Source of the DNA: Parvularcula sp964219355
GTDB taxonomy: Bacteria; Pseudomonadota; Alphaproteobacteria; Caulobacterales; Parvularculaceae
Assembly: GCA_964219355.1 (NCBI GenBank)
Contig: CAXPOZ010000001.1
Location: forward strand, 124,001 to 188,000
Length of the DNA: 64,000 bases
Direction: 5' to 3'
In this document: positions 60,679 to 64,000 of the stretch, piece after piece
How the letters are laid out: each line of letters begins with the position of its first letter
Position numbering within the stretch: position 1 is the stretch's first letter
Position numbers and translations under genes: made by a program
The notes under the pieces: model-generated
Told to the model about the DNA's origin: nothing
Database searches by the model: none
The model's input: only the letters and a program-made list of their open reading frames with translations

Positions 60679-61339
60679 GCTCGACGATGCGACCTTCGAG
60701 TTTGGCAATGTCGCCAGACTTTTTGAGCTTGGTCAGGGTACGGCTGAGGGTCTCAAGCCGAAGGCCGAGATAATCCGCAATGTCCTGACGGGACATGGAG
60801 AGGTAGATCTCGTCCCCGCCAAACTGTTTGCGCAGCATATGAAGGAACGTCATCACCCGTTCCTCAGCATTATGCTTGCCGAGAATGACGATGTGGTCCT
60901 GAGCCTTGTGAAGCTCAGTCCGGCCTTTCGCAATCAGGCGGTCTTTGATGCCGACATGGCGCCCTGCCATTTCATCGAGATATTTCTGGCTGAAACGGCA
61001 AACGAGAGACGGTTCGAGAGCCTCGACGCTGTAGTCGTTCTCCACAGCCTCACCCATGCCGATGTAATCACCGGGAAAAGCGAAACCGACGATCTGACGC
61101 CGACCATCCTCGAGCATCCGGACCATGCGGAAGCTGCCGCTGACAACGACGAAGAGGAATTCACTCCCCTCACCTTCCTTGATCAGCGTCTGGGCTTCCT
61201 TGACCGGCAAATGCGCCATGGTCTGAGAAACCTCTTTCATCTCTTCTGTCGTGAGTTCTGCACAGACCGACCGCTCCCGCGCATCACATAGAGCGCAGAA
61301 ATTCGGTGTCGAAGATGAAAAGCCGCAATCGCGCTTCAT
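60653..61339 (-). CDS. Oxygen-sensing Crp/Fnr-family regulator (FnrL/FnrN-like)
   Basis: 228 residues. N-terminal cysteines C15-x2-C18-x7-C26 plus C114 form the expected ligands of a [4Fe-4S] cluster, so it can sense oxygen. The cAMP-receptor-type sensor domain (KEGEGSEFLFVVVSGSFRMVRM) is followed by a helix-turn-helix with SRQDIADYLGLRLETLSRTL, where the E-x2-SR recognition pattern is that of FNR. Likely activator of cco, hemN and others through the boxes in this window. ATG at 61339 was chosen over a TTG at 61351. Confidence 0.93.
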   Translation of the reverse strand: MKRDCGFSSSTPNFCALCDARERSVCAELTTEEMKEVSQTMAHLPVKEAQTLIKEGEGSEFLFVVVSGSFRMVRMLEDGRRQIVGFAFPGDYIGMGEAVENDYSVEALEPSLVCRFSQKYLDEMAGRHVGIKDRLIAKGRTELHKAQDHIVILGKHNAEERVMTFLHMLRKQFGGDEIYLSMSRQDIADYLGLRLETLSRTLTKLKKSGDIAKLEGRIVELIPLAESA

Positions 61340-61410
61340 TATAAGACTCAAATGACTATTGACTGCACATCATACCGCGAAGTGCGCATGCTTGCTACCA
61401 CTGAGCCTTA

Positions 61411-62760
61411 CTAAACTGCAGGTGATGCATACCGGTATTCGCTGGAAACATGAGGGTCCAGCGCCGCTGCGACAGATCGAACCAGGGCCTTTGCGTCCTC
61501 GGAAATGACAATGTCATCTCCTTCATAGTAAACAATTCCATCCTTCTCAAATGGCGAAAGTGTACTGAAGATCTCTTCTCTTGTCGGGCCGTCCGCCTGA
61601 ATGATTTCAAGATATCGGTTCAGGTTTCCGCGCATGTCGCAGAGCAGGCGCTTGAGCCATTCCCCGAGTGCCTCCTCGATTTCCGTCGCGATAAGGCCGC
61701 GTTCGGTCGGCAGCTCGCGCTGCTCGATCGGCTTCATATATGCCGGGATTTCCTTGGCATTCTGGACGATAAGGCCGCGCACAGTTGAGATTGCGCTCGC
61801 CCCGAAACCCAGGACGTTACGCGCCCTGTCTTCAGTGAAGCCCTGAAAATTCCGGTTCAGGCGCTGCTCCCGAGCAGCAATAGCGATCGGCGTGTCCGGC
61901 AGCGCGAAGTGATCGAAGCCGATTCGGTCGTAGCCAGCTTCTTCAAAGAGCTTGGCCGCATCAACGGAGATGACGGTGCGCATCTCCCGGCTGGGCATGT
62001 GATCTTCCGGTATCATCCGCTGATGACGAATTCGCGCCGGCATATGGGCATAACCAAACAGGGAGATTCGCTCAGGCCGCAGCTCGATCACCTGTTCGAC
62101 TGTTTGGCGGAATGTCTCCAGCCGCTGATGTGGCAATCCATAAAGGAGATCGACGCTGATATCGCGAACGCCGGCCCCTCGCAGAAGGTCAAAGCAGTTT
62201 TTGACCATCTCATAGCTCTGAACCCGATTGATGGCGGCCTGCACTTCTGGATCAAAATCCTGAAGCCCCATGCTGAAGCGCTTAATCCCCATCTTAACGA
62301 GCTGGGCGACCTGAAGATCTGAGCAAAGCCGCGGGTCGATCTCCATCGCGACAGGCGTCTCGTCGCGAAGACCGAAATGCTCTTCGATGCCGGTAATCAG
62401 CCGTTCTATATCAGCTGCATGGAGCGTGTTCGGCGTGCCGCCACCAAAATGGACATGGCTGATATAGCCGCGCCCGCCGAGGCGCTCACTGACCATCTCA
62501 ATTTCGCGGCTCAGCGCTTCGACATAGGGGGAGATCCGCTCATAGCGGTTTTCCACACGCATATTGCAGCCGCAGTACCAGCAGAGCTGATGGCAGAACG
62601 GGATATGCATATATAAAGAGATGGGCTCGTACTGGCCGATCTTCTGAAGAGAGGTCTCATACGCAGCGGCACCCACATCGCTCGAGAAGCCAAGTGCTGA
62701 AGGGTAGCTCGTGTAGCGCGGAATGTTTGCGCCGAGATATTTTTGCCAGTGCGTTTGCAT
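61411..62760 (-). CDS. hemN: Oxygen-independent coproporphyrinogen III oxidase
   Basis: 449 residues. Radical-SAM enzyme for anaerobic conversion of coproporphyrinogen III to protoporphyrinogen IX. The 4Fe-4S motif is CHQLCWYC (C56, C60, C63) with an additional C65; other blocks are HVHFGGGTPN, SMGLQDFDPEVQAAINR and SVDLLYGLPHQ. The N-terminal YTSYPSA matches true HemN rather than HemW. A probable FNR box lies upstream. Complements hemF at the other end of the window. Confidence 0.96.
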   Translation of the reverse strand: MQTHWQKYLGANIPRYTSYPSALGFSSDVGAAAYETSLQKIGQYEPISLYMHIPFCHQLCWYCGCNMRVENRYERISPYVEALSREIEMVSERLGGRGYISHVHFGGGTPNTLHAADIERLITGIEEHFGLRDETPVAMEIDPRLCSDLQVAQLVKMGIKRFSMGLQDFDPEVQAAINRVQSYEMVKNCFDLLRGAGVRDISVDLLYGLPHQRLETFRQTVEQVIELRPERISLFGYAHMPARIRHQRMIPEDHMPSREMRTVISVDAAKLFEEAGYDRIGFDHFALPDTPIAIAAREQRLNRNFQGFTEDRARNVLGFGASAISTVRGLIVQNAKEIPAYMKPIEQRELPTERGLIATEIEEALGEWLKRLLCDMRGNLNRYLEIIQADGPTREEIFSTLSPFEKDGIVYYEGDDIVISEDAKALVRSVAAALDPHVSSEYRYASPAV

Positions 62761-62793
62761 ATGCGGAAGCTAGACGAAGCCGCCGAGCTCATC

Positions 62794-62807
62794 GTGATTT
62801 AGGTCAA
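62794..62807 (-). promoter_or_regulatory. Probable FNR-type box before hemN
   Basis: GTGATTTAGGTCAA (reverse TTGACCTAAATCAC) differs from the FNR/FixK consensus at one end base only. It lies 34-47 bases before the hemN start, fitting control by oxygen. Confidence 0.6.
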
Positions 62808-62859
62808 ACGACTGTATCAGTTCCGGAAGTTTTCCAGATCAAAGTTATCCACATTACTG

Positions 62860-64000
62860 CTATCGGTTGAAGGAAAGGTCCAACCGATGCCGGACGTAGT
62901 AATCGTCCAGCGTATAGGGCGCATCAGAGAGCGGCATTGCCGCTTCATATGAAAGACGCCACCCATCCCGACCATAAAGCCGCATACCGCCGCCCGCGGA
63001 CCAGAGGACAGTTTCGTCCGCCGTGAGACCGGCCCCTTCATTCCAGGTCGTGCCGCCATCGCCATAAATATAGGGCTCGACCCGCTCCAGAAGCCCATCA
63101 AACTGGAATGGACGCGCAAGCTCGAGATAAGCCGCCACACCATTCTCACCAAGGACTTCGCCGAAATCATAGCCGCGGCCGAACTTGCCGCCGCCGACAC
63201 CGAATTCTTCCGTGAACAGCAGAGGGTTGTTCGCCCACTGGGCCTCTGTCCCCACGCGGGCAACGACGCCTTTGACAAGCGGCGTTGCGTAGAGCCCGGA
63301 GAAAGTGATTTTTGAGAACTCGGCTTCGCCATCGAGGCGCGAGCCTCCACCGGCATTAAAGATGTCGAGCCCCTGACTGAACTCCAGCTCCCCGGTCATC
63401 AGGCCGAACCGGCCCACCCGGCGTTTGCCCTGAAGCGCTGCGCGGAAAATATGCAGCTTGTCCTCGTAAAGCTCGAGGCCGCTTTCTTCTTCGCGCGAAT
63501 AAAGGCTTTCAAAGCTGATATCGCCGGCAAGGCGCAGGCCCTCTCGCTGGTAGAGCGGAAAGCGAACCCCCGATTTGCCGCGAAACAGGACACCTTCGAC
63601 ATCGCGATCATCAAGTTCACTTCGCGGTGACGAATTCGATGCCGCAAATTCCGTATAGAAACGCATCCCTCGATATGATGGCGCCGTATCATAGCGGGCT
63701 CGGACGAAGATCAGTTCGTCGATCGCTTGCGGTCGGAAGAGGACACCAAAGCTCAGTCGGTCAGCTGGAGAAAGGATTGAGCCGATCTCACCGCCGATGA
63801 ATGCCTTCCAGGGATTATCCCGGCGTGAGCCCCTGTTGGTCGCAAGGCCCCGCAGGCCGATACGGTCATACTCGCCTTCGACTTCGAGCACATAGACAGC
63901 GCCATTCAGACGGCGCGGACGGATCGCCTTGATCTTGAGACCGGGGATTTCATCCAGCATCGCGACTTCGCGGCGGAATGTCCCTTCACTGACGGGGCGT
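62860..64000 (-). CDS. ShlB/FhaC-like outer-membrane transporter (partial)
   Basis: At least 380 residues are open to the window edge; the N-terminus is missing. The visible start (FRREVAMLDEIPGLKIKAI) resembles a POTRA segment, and the rest is a beta-barrel with GVGGGKFGRGYDFGE, the conserved secretion motif of the ShlB/FhaC/HecB family, and a C-terminal ...RHRLDLSFNR. These proteins move large partner adhesins or cytolysins across the outer membrane (type Vb secretion). The partner gene is not in view. It is possible, but less likely, that it is a BamA/TamA-type protein. Confidence 0.82.
   Translation of the reverse strand, partial: RPVSEGTFRREVAMLDEIPGLKIKAIRPRRLNGAVYVLEVEGEYDRIGLRGLATNRGSRRDNPWKAFIGGEIGSILSPADRLSFGVLFRPQAIDELIFVRARYDTAPSYRGMRFYTEFAASNSSPRSELDDRDVEGVLFRGKSGVRFPLYQREGLRLAGDISFESLYSREEESGLELYEDKLHIFRAALQGKRRVGRFGLMTGELEFSQGLDIFNAGGGSRLDGEAEFSKITFSGLYATPLVKGVVARVGTEAQWANNPLLFTEEFGVGGGKFGRGYDFGEVLGENGVAAYLELARPFQFDGLLERVEPYIYGDGGTTWNEGAGLTADETVLWSAGGGMRLYGRDGWRLSYEAAMPLSDAPYTLDDYYVRHRLDLSFNR

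Noticed and set aside
61360..61375. TTGACTGCACATCA near the FNR-type regulator as an FNR box
   Set aside because: The right half-site is shifted by a base and does not match TCAA; too weak to call.
1..64000. tRNA or rRNA genes
   Set aside because: Gaps between genes are short and none contains a recognisable cloverleaf or rRNA segment.

Overview
The window is about 64 kb of GC-rich, densely packed bacterial chromosome. Gene content points to a free-living alphaproteobacterium: a DUF1476 ATPase-inhibitor protein, a DksA with only one of the zinc-finger cysteines, an FnrL/FixK-like regulator with FNR boxes, a complete cbb3 oxidase locus, a phasin, and an XrtA/PEP-CTERM-type exopolysaccharide locus. 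I cannot name the genus; the mix would fit a Parvularcula- or Hyphomonas-like lineage (inference). No rRNA, tRNA, CRISPR array, insertion sequence or prophage was recognised.

Layout. 1-4.8 kb: the end of petA (Rieske protein), trmL, a zinc alcohol dehydrogenase, hemF and two membrane-protein genes. 4.9-20.2 kb: an exopolysaccharide locus on the minus strand whose members match families normally found with exosortase A (sugar transferase, PrsT-like TPR protein, Wza-like lipoprotein, Wzz, tyrosine kinase, beta-barrel, ExeA-like ATPase, deacetylase, FemAB, glycosyltransferase). A divergent gene fuses a GT4 glycosyltransferase to a deacetylase-like domain. No exosortase gene is visible. 20.2-27.8 kb: dksA, a membrane-tethered T4-type lysozyme, a cysteine-cluster protein, purB, a lone TadG-like VWA protein, an SDR/DUF1476 pair, and purC-purS. 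27.8-37.6 kb is an envelope-precursor region: bamD, lpxC, glmS, glmU, a phosphoglycolate phosphatase, then an XRE regulator followed by murL and murD2. The last two encode the alternative route to D-Glu in peptidoglycan, in which UDP-MurNAc-L-Ala-L-Glu is made and then epimerised.

37.6-44.9 kb: a CAP-domain lipoprotein; a three-gene operon (KAS III-like synthase, haem-oxygenase-fold diiron-type enzyme, membrane protein) preceded by two abutting 13-bp palindromes that look like a TetR-type operator; small membrane proteins; a GNAT enzyme; and an inverted pair of REP-like repeats. This operon is the best candidate in the window for an uncharacterised pathway. 44.9-51.5 kb: clpS-clpA, a phasin, a D,D-carboxypeptidase with a SPOR domain, an Lrp/AsnC regulator, a small membrane protein and OmpW.

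51.5-64 kb is a micro-oxic module: ccoNOQP-ccoGHIS, an Fe-S FNR-type regulator and hemN. FNR boxes lie between ccoN and a small cysteine-rich secreted protein, between ompW and a DUF2189 membrane protein, and (one mismatch) before hemN. hemF and hemN give aerobic and anaerobic haem synthesis, with the oxygen-sensing regulator able to connect respiration, haem and the outer membrane. The window ends inside an ShlB/FhaC-like outer-membrane transporter gene.
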